Shown one piece after another: positions 1-8,256 of a stretch of DNA of 64,000 nt. The stretch's first letter is position 1. Each line of letters opens with the position of its first letter. Source of the stretch: Parabacteroides sp. AD58 (lineage in GTDB: Bacteria > Bacteroidota > Bacteroidia > Bacteroidales > Tannerellaceae); NCBI RefSeq assembly GCF_023744375.2, contig NZ_CP146284.1, forward strand, positions 2,728,001-2,792,000, given 5' to 3'. A program made the position numbers and the translations under genes. A model generated the notes under the pieces. It had not been told where the DNA came from, searched no databases, and saw only the letters and a list, made by a program, of their open reading frames with translations.

Positions 1-926
1 CGGTTCATACTGCCATCACTATTGGGCATCTCGATATATCCTTTTACCGGGAATGTTCCGGTCGCTCCTGTGCCTACCGTAAATACACCTTCTTTTTCGG
101 CTGGCAGTTCTTTCCCATTTACGAAAATAGTAGGCCGTTTGGTGGAGTCGACGGCTGATAAAACAATATTCGCCTGGTACTGGCTTCCACGCATCACGAT
201 CTGGCTCTGCGGTATGACTTGTGCTGTAATCTGGTTGACGCGGTAGTCTCCGACATCAACGCTGTTTAATAAATGAGAAAGGACTTCTCCTTCAGCATAC
301 CGGATATCACTTTGAATCTTTGTCAATAAGGTAATGGCCGCAGCTACCGGCATATTCTCAAACAAGGCTGTTTCCCAAGTGCGGGTGTTAATACCAGCCT
401 GATGTGGAGGCTCTGTGCTCAACACATTTTCAATAATACGAGTCTTTGCTGAGTCTTGTACCAATTCTCCCATCCAGGTTCGATAGGCATCAATCGATTC
501 ACGCAAGTTTTTCCCTTCACCTTTTATAGGAGCCAGCATAACACGTGCTGCTGCTTCCAGGTCGTCTTTATGTTCAATGTTATCCACATTCGCTTCTTTG
601 CCATCGGCGATGACGGCTATCTTCTGTTTCAGATCCTGTATGTAATTATACAAGGAATCTGATCTTTGCTTCACTTCCCGACCTTTCTGGTACCATTCCT
701 TCACCTTTTCGGGGTTTGTCTGGTAATAGGCTTCCAGTTCGTTGGAAACAATGTCATTGCGCTGTTTCGTATTGTCGATGGAAGTGCGCAAACTGTCTTG
801 CACCAGCTCAAAGCCATCCAATACTTCTGATGATACATTCAGTGCCATCATGGCAATGAACACCAAGTACATCAGATTGATCATCTTTTGGCGTGGCGAA
901 TTCGGATTGTTTGCTACTCCTGCCAT
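1..926 (-). CDS. gldM: T9SS / gliding motor protein GldM (PorM), 3' part missing
   Basis: Periplasm-spanning subunit of the type IX secretion motor; with GldL it forms the inner-membrane motor that energises export across the outer membrane (family knowledge). Reading the minus strand from ATG at 926 gives [20 protein letters not shown] followed by a hydrophobic stretch ([16 protein letters not shown]), the typical GldM N-terminus with one membrane segment at about residues 15-35. The periplasmic part then follows. About 308 residues are visible and the frame is open to the window edge, so the C-terminal domains are missing. It is the last visible gene of porP-gldK-gldL-gldM, 53 bp after gldL; gldN would be expected next outside the window. 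Identification is by family resemblance and gene order. Confidence 0.93.
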   Translation of the reverse strand, partial: MAGVANNPNSPRQKMINLMYLVFIAMMALNVSSEVLDGFELVQDSLRTSIDNTKQRNDIVSNELEAYYQTNPEKVKEWYQKGREVKQRSDSLYNYIQDLKQKIAVIADGKEANVDNIEHKDDLEAAARVMLAPIKGEGKNLRESIDAYRTWMGELVQDSAKTRIIENVLSTEPPHQAGINTRTWETALFENMPVAAAITLLTKIQSDIRYAEGEVLSHLLNSVDVGDYRVNQITAQVIPQSQIVMRGSQYQANIVLSAVDSTKRPTIFVNGKELPAEKEGVFTVGTGATGTFPVKGYIEMPNSDGSMN

Positions 927-979
927 TGTTTATCTGTTTTCCTGCAAAATCGTTCTATATAACTTTATTCTTATTTCAC

Positions 980-2011
980 TCATCCTTGTTTCGGGGCATT
1001 ATATGGCTGTTGGTAACCATACGGCTGCTGATACATCGGTTGTTGATAGGGCTGTTGTTGATACATGGGCTGTTGCGGAGCCATATTAACAGTCATGGCC
1101 TGTAATAATCGGCTGTATACCTGATTCAGTTGAGCTAACTGCTGAGTCATCTTTTCCGTTTCACTGCGGAATACCGAGCTGTCTACTACCGAACCATTGT
1201 ACATATCTTTAATGCGGGCCAAACCTGCATTGATCTGTTCGATGTTTTCAATCTGCATGCTGATACTTTTCAGCTGGGCTTCATAAATGGCATTCAGACC
1301 ACTGATATTGTGGTTCAGGGCTTCCATCTGCTGTACATAGCCTTTTGAGTTCTGGCTGATGCCATCCGAATTATCGGAAATATGCTGGTATGCATTTAAT
1401 AACGTATCGGATGCACTTGTCAATGAATTGGTCACTTGCGAGAACTTTTCCATTTGTTCAGACATCGACGACAACTGTTCCAGATATTTCTGAGTAGCTT
1501 CGGTCAGTTCCGCCATTTTTGAGATTTGTTCGGCTGCTCCGCTCAGTTTCTTGATGCTGTCAGACAGGTTGCGGGTATCTTCTTCAGTTACATTCAATCC
1601 TAAGGAAGCTGCTGCCGCTGCTCCACTCACTGTACTGCCTGAAGCCGGAGCTCCGTTTCCCATATTCATGACGACACCACCTACCTGAATACCATTTCCT
1701 CCGTTGGTTTCACTTCCTTTGGTGAAGTCCGGACGGTCTAACGGATTCTTCGATTTAAGAACCGGAAAGACATCTTCCCAATGATATTCGTCGTTCGGAC
1801 GTTCGAAGGCTGAGATGAAGAATACGGCAGCTTCCGTAATCATCGCCACGAACAGAATCTGGTTGGCATACGGTAAATGCAGCAACTTGAACAAGGCACC
1901 GATGATTACGACTGATGCACCCCAGCTGTAGCAGAAGTTCAATACGCGTTTTCCTTTCTCACTCGAAAGGAACATTTCTATAATATTCTTATATCTTCTA
2001 TATTTTCCCAT
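980..2011 (-). CDS. gldL: T9SS motor protein GldL (PorL)
   Basis: Inner-membrane partner of GldM that couples ion flow to type IX secretion (family knowledge). The 343-residue protein has two membrane segments near residues 24-45 and 50-68. The second carries Glu60 in MITEAAVFF; a buried glutamate at this place is thought to take part in proton flow in GldL proteins. A long cytoplasmic region rich in heptad-like Ala/Leu/Ser/Glu follows (about 130-300). The last ~33 residues form a Gln/Pro/Tyr-rich repeat tail built from units such as YQQPMYQQPY. ATG at 2011 starts the conserved MGKYRRYKN N-terminus, 28 bp after gldK. The repetitive tail is longer than I would expect; the rest is typical. Confidence 0.95.
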   Translation of the reverse strand: MGKYRRYKNIIEMFLSSEKGKRVLNFCYSWGASVVIIGALFKLLHLPYANQILFVAMITEAAVFFISAFERPNDEYHWEDVFPVLKSKNPLDRPDFTKGSETNGGNGIQVGGVVMNMGNGAPASGSTVSGAAAAASLGLNVTEEDTRNLSDSIKKLSGAAEQISKMAELTEATQKYLEQLSSMSEQMEKFSQVTNSLTSASDTLLNAYQHISDNSDGISQNSKGYVQQMEALNHNISGLNAIYEAQLKSISMQIENIEQINAGLARIKDMYNGSVVDSSVFRSETEKMTQQLAQLNQVYSRLLQAMTVNMAPQQPMYQQQPYQQPMYQQPYGYQQPYNAPKQG

Positions 2012-2039
2012 GGAACTATATCTTTATTCGTTTATACTC

Positions 2040-3479
2040 TTATTTCTTTTTCCCTTTCGATTTGGAGAATCCGATCTGTGTGCGGGCACAACGGAATCCG
2101 ATGTACGATCGGGTTTCGTTCTGATATTCGTAGCTGCGCATATCCGAGCGGATGAACTGCGATACATCTTTCCACGAACCACCTCTGACTACTTTCTTCT
2201 TCAGGGCATACGGATCTTCTTTGGCCGCATTGTAACGGAGTTCCGGATTGATATCACTCATCTGATTCGGGCCTGATTCGGTATAGGCGGTAGAAGTCCA
2301 CTCTGATACGTTTCCGGCCATATCGTACAGACCAAATTCATTGGGAGCAAACGAACCGACCCGTGATGTGATCAGGTGACCGTCTTCTGTATAATTACCT
2401 TTTCCTGGCTTAAAGTTACCTAAGAAGCAACCTTTTCCACTTCCTCCAACCAGGTTGTCGCCAGCCCAGGGATATTTATTCTCGTTCTTACCGCAGCGGG
2501 CCGCATATTCCCATTCGCCTTCAGTCGGCAGGCGGAATGGCTCAATGACTTGTCCGGCCGGCAGAGCTAATGACTGTTTGAATAAGTTTGTACGCCAGAC
2601 ACAGTAGGCTGTGGCCTGTTCCCAGGATACACCTACAACTGGATAATCGTCATAACCCGGATGGTTGAAATACATACGGGTGTAAGGCTCATTATATGAA
2701 TTGTTGAAATCGTTTACCCAGCAGTTCTCATCCGGATAGATATTGACAATCCGTGTATGCAGGAAATCCCATGGTCCGCTTCTCGGACGTGTGATGGTTT
2801 CATTGACGATGTTCCCTTCTTCGTCGATGTAGGCCGTGTCTTTTGAGATCATGATGACTTCGTTCGGGTCAACCTTGATATCGGTATTTCGCACGCGGTC
2901 TGCCGGATCCATCTGATTTTTTCGTAAGGCGGCAGCTGTATAGTCATACCATTCGTATTTGAATACCATCTGCTTCGGGTCCAGTTTCTTTTCTCCGGTT
3001 ACCGGATTGGTATAATATACACTTTCGATGGCTCGGATTTCATCCTCATTTGCCTTTTTCCAGGGAATCGGACGGCTCCAGTCCAGGTGTGGTGTTACCG
3101 GATCACCATATTTGTCTTCAGTGATCTTGAACAAGTCGTTGCCTCCGTAAGCCGGATCAGCCAGACGTTCACGAATAATAGAGTCGCGTACCCAATACAC
3201 GAACTGGCGGTATTCAGCATTCGTCGTTTCCGTTTCATCCATCCAGAAGGCATCTACCGAAATTCCTTTCTTATCCGGCATGATTCCCCAGATTGAATCC
3301 TTTTCAGCCGGTCCCATCTCAAAAGATCCCCGGTTGATTAGCACCATCCCGTAAGGAGCCGGTTCGTTGATTGCCATTGAACGTGCTCCCGTGACTTCTC
3401 CTCCCGCATTCGAAAGCGATCTGCCACAAGAGGTCAGCAGTGAAACCACTGCCAGAAGTATTAGCCCTATTCTTTTCAT
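2040..3479 (-). CDS. gldK: T9SS outer-membrane lipoprotein GldK (PorK)
   Basis: Outer-membrane lipoprotein that, with GldN, forms the large periplasmic ring of the type IX secretion apparatus (family knowledge). The 479 residues begin with a lipoprotein signal ending LLTSC (Cys18). A formylglycine-generating-enzyme-like (FGE/SUMF1) fold follows, with the hallmarks VLINRGSFEMGP, DAFWMDETETTNAEYRQF, PVVGVSWEQATAYCVWR, LPTEGEWEYAARCG, GNVSEWTSTAY, VVRGGSW and IGFRCAR. In GldK this fold is structural and not an enzyme. The C-terminus is basic (KSKGKKK). The gene starts only 4 bp after the porP stop, so translation is probably coupled. Confidence 0.95.
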   Translation of the reverse strand: MKRIGLILLAVVSLLTSCGRSLSNAGGEVTGARSMAINEPAPYGMVLINRGSFEMGPAEKDSIWGIMPDKKGISVDAFWMDETETTNAEYRQFVYWVRDSIIRERLADPAYGGNDLFKITEDKYGDPVTPHLDWSRPIPWKKANEDEIRAIESVYYTNPVTGEKKLDPKQMVFKYEWYDYTAAALRKNQMDPADRVRNTDIKVDPNEVIMISKDTAYIDEEGNIVNETITRPRSGPWDFLHTRIVNIYPDENCWVNDFNNSYNEPYTRMYFNHPGYDDYPVVGVSWEQATAYCVWRTNLFKQSLALPAGQVIEPFRLPTEGEWEYAARCGKNENKYPWAGDNLVGGSGKGCFLGNFKPGKGNYTEDGHLITSRVGSFAPNEFGLYDMAGNVSEWTSTAYTESGPNQMSDINPELRYNAAKEDPYALKKKVVRGGSWKDVSQFIRSDMRSYEYQNETRSYIGFRCARTQIGFSKSKGKKK

Positions 3480-3483
3480 ATAC

Positions 3484-4428
3484 TTATAATATCCGTACGC
3501 TTTTATGTTTAGTATTTCCTGTCTTTGTCTTTTTCAGTTTTAACCGGAACTGAACCACGAGTTCATGGTTTCCCCATGATACGTTTCGTATGGCCGTTGT
3601 CGGATAACCGAAAGAATATCCGATGTTGAATTTCCCGATGTTCGCTCCCAGCAGGATTCCGACTGATTCGTTCATCTTCCAGGAGATACCACCATTAAAC
3701 ATCTTATTATATTCCATCCGTGCTGTTACATCCAGATGATAATTTTTCGTATCTGTTAACAAAAATACGGAAGGCTTTAATACTATCAACGGATTATTCA
3801 GCTGAATATTGTATCCGCCCATAAAATTAAGCATTCCTCCGATATATGTGTATACGGTTTCTTCTAATTGTATCTCCGGTGATGTCACATGGGTGAAACC
3901 GATGCCGGCATAAAAGTTCTTATGGGTGTAAAACAACCCGACATTCAGGTCGAGTCCCATGCCGCTGACTGTCCCTTGCGGAAAGGCTTCATCTTCCTGC
4001 TGGTGGAAAGGACTTTGAGGTATGTATATACTGTCGGCCTTGAATGATTCCGTTACGAAGCCGATTTGTATACCTCCGCTTAATACACCGCCGAAGAGCT
4101 TTTGCTTATAAGCATATTGGGCACCTACGAATGTATTTTGAAACAGTCCGATACTTTCTGTATAGGCCGCTATACCGATACCGTGATTGGTCTTCCCGAT
4201 TTTCAAGGGCATATCGGCTGTAACAAAGAATGATTGTTGGGCATTGGGAAATCCTACCCATTGTCGGTTAAACAACCCCAGCATTTTTAAATCTTCTGTT
4301 GATCCGGCAGCCGCAGGATTATAATACGCCGTCGCCATGAAATAATGGCTTAATGCCGCATCCGTCTGCGCTTTCAGCCCTTGCAGGACCGACCACCCTA
4401 ATATGATCAGAAAAAGTATTCGCTTCAT
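3484..4428 (-). CDS. porP: T9SS membrane protein of the PorP/SprF family
   Basis: Outer-membrane beta-barrel of the PorP/SprF family, which works with the T9SS and in some members anchors the complex or helps secretion of particular cargo (family knowledge). The 314-residue protein starts with a signal peptide (MKRILFLIILGWSVLQGLKAQ) and then the family hallmark SHYFMATAYYNPAAAGS. Short alternating hydrophobic strands follow to the C-terminus. It is the first gene of the secretion operon, the same order as porPKLMN of Porphyromonas gingivalis. The symbol porP rests on this order; many genomes carry several paralogues. The 220-bp region upstream holds the terminator of the preceding gene and presumably the operon promoter. 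Confidence 0.9.
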   Translation of the reverse strand: MKRILFLIILGWSVLQGLKAQTDAALSHYFMATAYYNPAAAGSTEDLKMLGLFNRQWVGFPNAQQSFFVTADMPLKIGKTNHGIGIAAYTESIGLFQNTFVGAQYAYKQKLFGGVLSGGIQIGFVTESFKADSIYIPQSPFHQQEDEAFPQGTVSGMGLDLNVGLFYTHKNFYAGIGFTHVTSPEIQLEETVYTYIGGMLNFMGGYNIQLNNPLIVLKPSVFLLTDTKNYHLDVTARMEYNKMFNGGISWKMNESVGILLGANIGKFNIGYSFGYPTTAIRNVSWGNHELVVQFRLKLKKTKTGNTKHKSVRIL

Positions 4429-4518
4429 GCTGTTTGTTTCCTTACGAGATATCCGTAACCATTAAACTTATAACGGGACAATCGGCTTTCTATTGTTTTT
4501 CAGTGACAAAAAAACAAA

Positions 4519-4553
4519 CGAGGTAGAGAAGCTTTTTGAGCCTTACTACCTCG
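4519..4553 (-). terminator. Rho-independent terminator of the DUF2795 gene
   Basis: The arms CGAGGTAG (4519-4526) and CTACCTCG (4546-4553) pair perfectly over 8 bp around a 19-nt loop. Read on the minus strand the stem is followed by TTTGTTTTTTTTG. It lies between the DUF2795 gene and porP, so it would isolate the secretion operon from upstream transcription. Confidence 0.75.
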
Positions 4554-4648
4554 CTGACATCATTTGACAATACTCGATTAATTGAATGTTCATATTTCTA
4601 TTGCCTGCCTGTTGGCTTCTTGAAGACCAACCGTTTGCCAGACATGTA

Positions 4649-4870
4649 TTAATACTCTTCCTCGTTAAAGAAGAAATCTTCCTTGCTCGGATAATCAGGC
4701 CAGATATCTTCCATACATTCATAAATCTCGCCTTCGTCTTCCATTTCTTGCAGGTTCTCTATCACCTCCAAGGGTGCACCTGAACGCTGAGCATAGTCAA
4801 TCAATTCGTCTTTGGTTGCAGGCCAAGGTGCATCTTCCAATTTTGAAGCTAACTCTAATGTCCAATACAT
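4649..4870 (-). CDS. DUF2795 family small acidic protein
   Basis: A 73-residue protein beginning MYWTLELASKLEDAPWPATK and ending in an acidic FFFNEEEY tail. Sequence and length fit the DUF2795 family, whose function is unknown. A longer reading frame extends upstream to 4978, but the added residues are Cys/Lys/Arg-rich and unlike the family, while ATG at 4870 gives the usual conserved start. The core DELIDYAQRSGAPLEVIENLQE looks like one small helical domain and no catalytic residue is apparent. It appears to be monocistronic with its own terminator downstream; the 136-bp gap to the adenosyltransferase gene on the same strand suggests a separate promoter. Confidence 0.85.
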   Translation of the reverse strand: MYWTLELASKLEDAPWPATKDELIDYAQRSGAPLEVIENLQEMEDEGEIYECMEDIWPDYPSKEDFFFNEEEY

Positions 4871-5006
4871 AGTTTCTATAGTATTAAAAGAGGGAGCGCC
4901 AAGATGTAACTGGTTTTTACAAAATACGTTGGTCTTTCGTTTTGTACACCTTACGTTTTGGCACGGCCTCGGTTCCAAATTTTCCGCAAATGTATAACAA
5001 TATTTT

Positions 5007-5570
5007 TTAGATGCAAGTATAATCCCAAATAATTTCTTTGCCGTTATGCTTCAGGCATTCTTTTCGTGCCAATACGAATAAATAATCGGAAAGACGGTTG
5101 ACAAATATCAGTACCGGATCTTCTACTTCGGCCTGTTCTGCCAGGCTGTAGATGCGGCGTTCGGCCCGTCGGCATACGGTGCGGCATACGTGAGCTAAGG
5201 AGGCTGAACGGCAACCGCCCGGCAATACAAAATTCTTCATCTTGGGCAGTGTCTCGTCGATGCGGTCAATCTCATGCTCGATCTTTTCAATGCTTTCCTG
5301 AGTGACCTGACTTTCGATTTTTAATTCGGTAGTCGACTGGTCGGTGGCCAGATAAGAACCGATGGTGAAGAGCTTATGCTGGATAAACAGCAGGAACTTC
5401 TCGTCTTCCGGATCTTCGATAGCTGTCATCAGCAGACCGATGAATGAATTTAATTCATCAATGGTACCATAACTCTCAATACGGCGGTCGGCTTTCGATA
5501 CGCGTTGTCCGCCCACCAGCGATGTTGTGCCTTTATCTCCCGTGCGGGTATATATCAAACTTTTTGCCAT
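5007..5570 (-). CDS. Cob(I)alamin adenosyltransferase, PduO type
   Basis: Transfers the 5'-deoxyadenosyl group of ATP to cob(I)alamin to make the coenzyme form of vitamin B12 (family knowledge). The 187 residues contain the PduO-type ATP-binding start [15 protein letters not shown], then [19 protein letters not shown], and the C-terminal helix signature [17 protein letters not shown] with the conserved arginines. Length matches the family (about 180-195 residues). No other B12 gene is next to it, so it probably salvages corrinoids for methylmalonyl-CoA mutase or similar enzymes elsewhere. A possible -7-like element (TATCTTTA) lies on the minus strand about 50 bp upstream of the ATG. Confidence 0.93.
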   Translation of the reverse strand: MAKSLIYTRTGDKGTTSLVGGQRVSKADRRIESYGTIDELNSFIGLLMTAIEDPEDEKFLLFIQHKLFTIGSYLATDQSTTELKIESQVTQESIEKIEHEIDRIDETLPKMKNFVLPGGCRSASLAHVCRTVCRRAERRIYSLAEQAEVEDPVLIFVNRLSDYLFVLARKECLKHNGKEIIWDYTCI

Positions 5571-5782
5571 ACGTTCTCTTTTATTATAGTTTTGTTTTCA
5601 ACTCAAGGCTGTAAAGATAATCATTATTATTCAAGTTGATACAGGTCTGCTTCCTTTTTTCAAGGCTGCTGATTGATGGTTTATGCTGTTAAGTGGAGAA
5701 ATTGGTGTTAATGTCTTGTTAACTAATGTTTTATTCCTTATTTTTCATATAAAAATACCTATAAATTTATTGCATCACATAT

Positions 5783-5870
5783 GTGAATTGATTAATTCAT
5801 ATTGGTGATTTGATTGATTCATATTAGTGATTTAATTAATTCAGTTCTGTGAATTAATTAGTTTATGACG
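5783..5870. repeat. A/T-rich array of four 22-bp near-palindromic units
   Basis: Four units start at 5783, 5805, 5827 and 5849, exactly 22 bp apart, each beginning GTGA(A/T)TT(A/G)ATT. The unit core TGAATTGATTAATTCA is nearly its own reverse complement. The array lies in a 428-bp gene-free stretch (5571-5998) between the adenosyltransferase start and a GH43 gene end. The rest of that stretch is A/T-rich promoter-like DNA at the left and a terminator at the right. I see no coding potential in it. Confidence 0.75.
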
Positions 5871-5933
5871 ATAAACAAATAAAAGAATTGCCGGGAAAGC
5901 AGGAATAGGTCGTTTCTTTGCAAATAAAAAGAA

Positions 5934-5977
5934 GGCAGAATACTTATCTGCTGACAAATACAGATAAATACTCTGCC
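5934..5977 (-). terminator. Rho-independent terminator after the GH43 gene
   Basis: The 17-nt arms at 5934-5950 and 5961-5977 (GGCAGAATACTTATCTG on the plus strand) pair with two G-U-type differences around a 10-nt loop. On the minus strand the stem is followed by TTCTTTTTATTTG. It lies 22 bp beyond the stop codon of the GH43 gene and ends the glycosidase transcript. Confidence 0.8.
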
Positions 5978-5998
5978 AAGAAAATGATGAGAAAAGAT

Positions 5999-6967
5999 TT
6001 ATTTAATCACTTTCGGACAGATTAAATTTCCGTCTAATGTGATAACTCCGTTTTTCAAGGACATATCTACGATGTAAGCGTCGCGCGGGTGAATTTCCGT
6101 CAGACTTTTATGTGCATGGAATACATAGCGCCAATGACCTTCTTTATCGATGAAAGGAGCTCCGTGTCCGACACCGACTAATCCTTTATATTTATGAAGA
6201 ATCGGATTCTTATCGTACTTTTTCCACGGGCCGAAAGGCGAGTCTGCTACAGCAAAGCCGATCGCATAATCCTGACTGGTATATCCGTTGCCTGAATACA
6301 TCAGGTAATATTTCCCGTCTTGCTTGATGACAGACGGACCTTCTACTACTTTCGGCAAGATTAGTTCCCAAGGCTCGGTGGCAGCAAAACATTGTGTCAG
6401 GGTCTCTTCCTTGATCTCTTTCAGATTGTCTTTCAATTCGGCACACCAGATGACGTTCCCGTCATTGAAACGGACGAAGTATAAATAAGCCTTGCCGTCA
6501 TCATCAAAGAAGACAGAAGTATCAATACTTCCCTCTTCGCGGATTGGTTTTTGAACATCCTGCTTAAACGGGCCTAACGGCGAGTCGGAAGTAGCTACGC
6601 AGATGTGTTCTTCAGCTGAGTAGAACAGATAGAACTTCTTTTCCTTTTCGATATAATAGACTTCAGGAGCCCAGAAGTTATGATCCCCGTACGAATCTTT
6701 TTCATCTAATGCCAATGAAGAAGAGCGTTTCCAGTATTCCAAGTCGTCTGAATAATATACCTCGAAGCCATTGCCTATGGATGTCCCGTAGGCGTAATAA
6801 GTGCCGTCATAAAGCAGGATATACGGATCGGCAATTGGCAAGGTATTTGATAAGACCTCTGTAGGCGGTTCCTTGTCAGGAGTTCCGGAAGGAACCGGCT
6901 CATCGGCTCCACAGCTGAGCATGGCTAAAAAGGCCAGTGCACAAGTTGTTATAATTTTGTTGAACAT
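5999..6967 (-). CDS. Glycoside hydrolase family 43 lipoprotein
   Basis: Five-bladed beta-propeller glycosidase of GH43, a family that mostly cleaves arabinose or xylose linkages in plant polysaccharides. The 322 residues start with a lipoprotein signal ending MLSC (Cys19), so the enzyme is probably held on the outer membrane or in the periplasm. The expected catalytic positions are present: general base Asp47 in IADPYI, the middle Asp in GSIDTSVFFDDDG, and general acid Glu in VVEGPSVIKQDGKYYLMYSG. The motif WAPEVYYIEKEKKFYLFYS is also typical. It is 19 bp downstream of a second GH43 gene and surely shares its transcript. Substrate cannot be read from sequence alone. Confidence 0.92.
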   Translation of the reverse strand: MFNKIITTCALAFLAMLSCGADEPVPSGTPDKEPPTEVLSNTLPIADPYILLYDGTYYAYGTSIGNGFEVYYSDDLEYWKRSSSLALDEKDSYGDHNFWAPEVYYIEKEKKFYLFYSAEEHICVATSDSPLGPFKQDVQKPIREEGSIDTSVFFDDDGKAYLYFVRFNDGNVIWCAELKDNLKEIKEETLTQCFAATEPWELILPKVVEGPSVIKQDGKYYLMYSGNGYTSQDYAIGFAVADSPFGPWKKYDKNPILHKYKGLVGVGHGAPFIDKEGHWRYVFHAHKSLTEIHPRDAYIVDMSLKNGVITLDGNLICPKVIK

Positions 6968-6986
6968 AGAATTACGATTTAATGAT

Positions 6987-8039
6987 TTATTTAATTACAG
7001 GAGGATAAGCATTCTCGGAAGGCTCCAGTTTATCTACATAAGGCCAACCGTCTTCATCCCACAGAATACGGTCGAGCAAAACCTGACGTTGTGCTCCCAG
7101 ATTGCTCAATTCGAAGGCATGATACAACATCCAGGTATTACCTTCGTCGTCTAATTGCAGAATGGCATTGTGCCCGGTTCCTACGAAGCGGCTGTTCTTG
7201 TGGACAACAATTTCATGGGCATTGTCGAGCATCTTCTCTCCTTTCTTGTTGACATACGGACCGAATAGGTTTTCCGAGCGCGCTACTACCGTTGTGTAGG
7301 TGCTGTTTTCTCCTTCACAGCAGGAACCAATAGAAGCAAACAGGTAATAATAGCCGTTTCGTTTCCATAGATTGATTCCTTCATAGGCATTTCCGGCCAG
7401 CTGCTGTTTGGTTTCTACTTTCGGTGTGATATCCAGATTGTCTGTTACATTCAGCTCCATGATGTAAATATTCCGGAAACTGCCCCAGATCATATAGTAT
7501 TTGCCGTCTTCTTCATAGAAGAACTGGTCGATGGAATTCTCTACATCAACATCGCGGCTGTTGAACACCTTTCCTTTCGGTGTAAACGGACCTTCGGGCG
7601 AATTGGAAACGGCATAACCTACGGTACTGATCCAATGATTACCCCATTCAGCCAACGAATAGAACAGCACATATTTTCCTTTGATATACCGGATTTCGGG
7701 AGCCCAGAGAGCCGCCTTCTTCCCTTCGGGATTGTTATCGACGAAGTTCGGGCGCGTCGCATCTGTAAAGGCCGTACCAATTTCTTCCCAATGCACCATG
7801 TCTTTGGATTTGAAGATCGGCAGATTGTGGATATCTTCGGTGGCATACAGATAATAAGTTCCGTCGTCCACCCGGATGGCTGTCGGATCAGGAGCCGAAA
7901 TGCGGATCACCGGATTTCGATATCCTACAACGACTGTTGAATCAGAAGGATGGGTACTTTCTTCCTGGTTTGTAGAAGATTCATTGCCTCCGCATGCGAG
8001 GAGTAAAAACGAGCTGAATAAACTAAGTATGTATTTCAT
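6987..8039 (-). CDS. Glycoside hydrolase family 43 lipoprotein
   Basis: Second GH43 enzyme, 350 residues from ATG at 8039. That start gives a clean lipoprotein signal (MKYILSLFSSFLLLAC, Cys16). An upstream in-frame start at 8279 would add 80 residues without signal character and overlap the regulator gene. Catalytic motifs: SAPDPTAIRVDDGTYYLYAT (base Asp), NSIDQFFYEEDGKYYMIWG (middle Asp) and AYEGINLWKRNGYYYLFAS (acid Glu), plus WAPEIRYIKGKYVLFYS. It resembles arabinanase/arabinosidase-like GH43 proteins, but this is not decisive. The two GH43 proteins are only distantly alike, so they may act on different bonds of one glycan. A -7-like element (TATCTTTG, minus strand) at 8121-8128 could serve the pair. 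Confidence 0.92.
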   Translation of the reverse strand: MKYILSLFSSFLLLACGGNESSTNQEESTHPSDSTVVVGYRNPVIRISAPDPTAIRVDDGTYYLYATEDIHNLPIFKSKDMVHWEEIGTAFTDATRPNFVDNNPEGKKAALWAPEIRYIKGKYVLFYSLAEWGNHWISTVGYAVSNSPEGPFTPKGKVFNSRDVDVENSIDQFFYEEDGKYYMIWGSFRNIYIMELNVTDNLDITPKVETKQQLAGNAYEGINLWKRNGYYYLFASIGSCCEGENSTYTTVVARSENLFGPYVNKKGEKMLDNAHEIVVHKNSRFVGTGHNAILQLDDEGNTWMLYHAFELSNLGAQRQVLLDRILWDEDGWPYVDKLEPSENAYPPVIK

Positions 8040-8120
8040 GTTGATATAAATTGGTGACGATTGAAATTGAGAATTGAGTGAAACTGCATTTCCCAGTATC
8101 AGGCAGCAAATTTCGTCAGG

Positions 8121-8128
8121 CAAAGATA
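8121..8128 (-). promoter_or_regulatory. Possible Bacteroidetes -7 element before the GH43 pair
   Basis: TATCTTTG on the minus strand matches the TAnnTTTG -7 consensus of the Bacteroidetes primary sigma factor. It lies about 80 bp upstream of the GH43 ATG at 8039, in the 217-bp gap after the hybrid regulator gene. No convincing -33 TTTG is seen at the usual distance, so this is tentative. Confidence 0.4.
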
Positions 8129-8256
8129 ATAATTCCCGATCAAACCTTGCGTATAATTGCTCAGACGATTGTCTATAAGTGGAGACATTTCTTTCATCTT
8201 CCGTACTGGAAAGGATGGTGCCGTAGATAGTGTCGCACAAATAACGAAAGTTTTGT

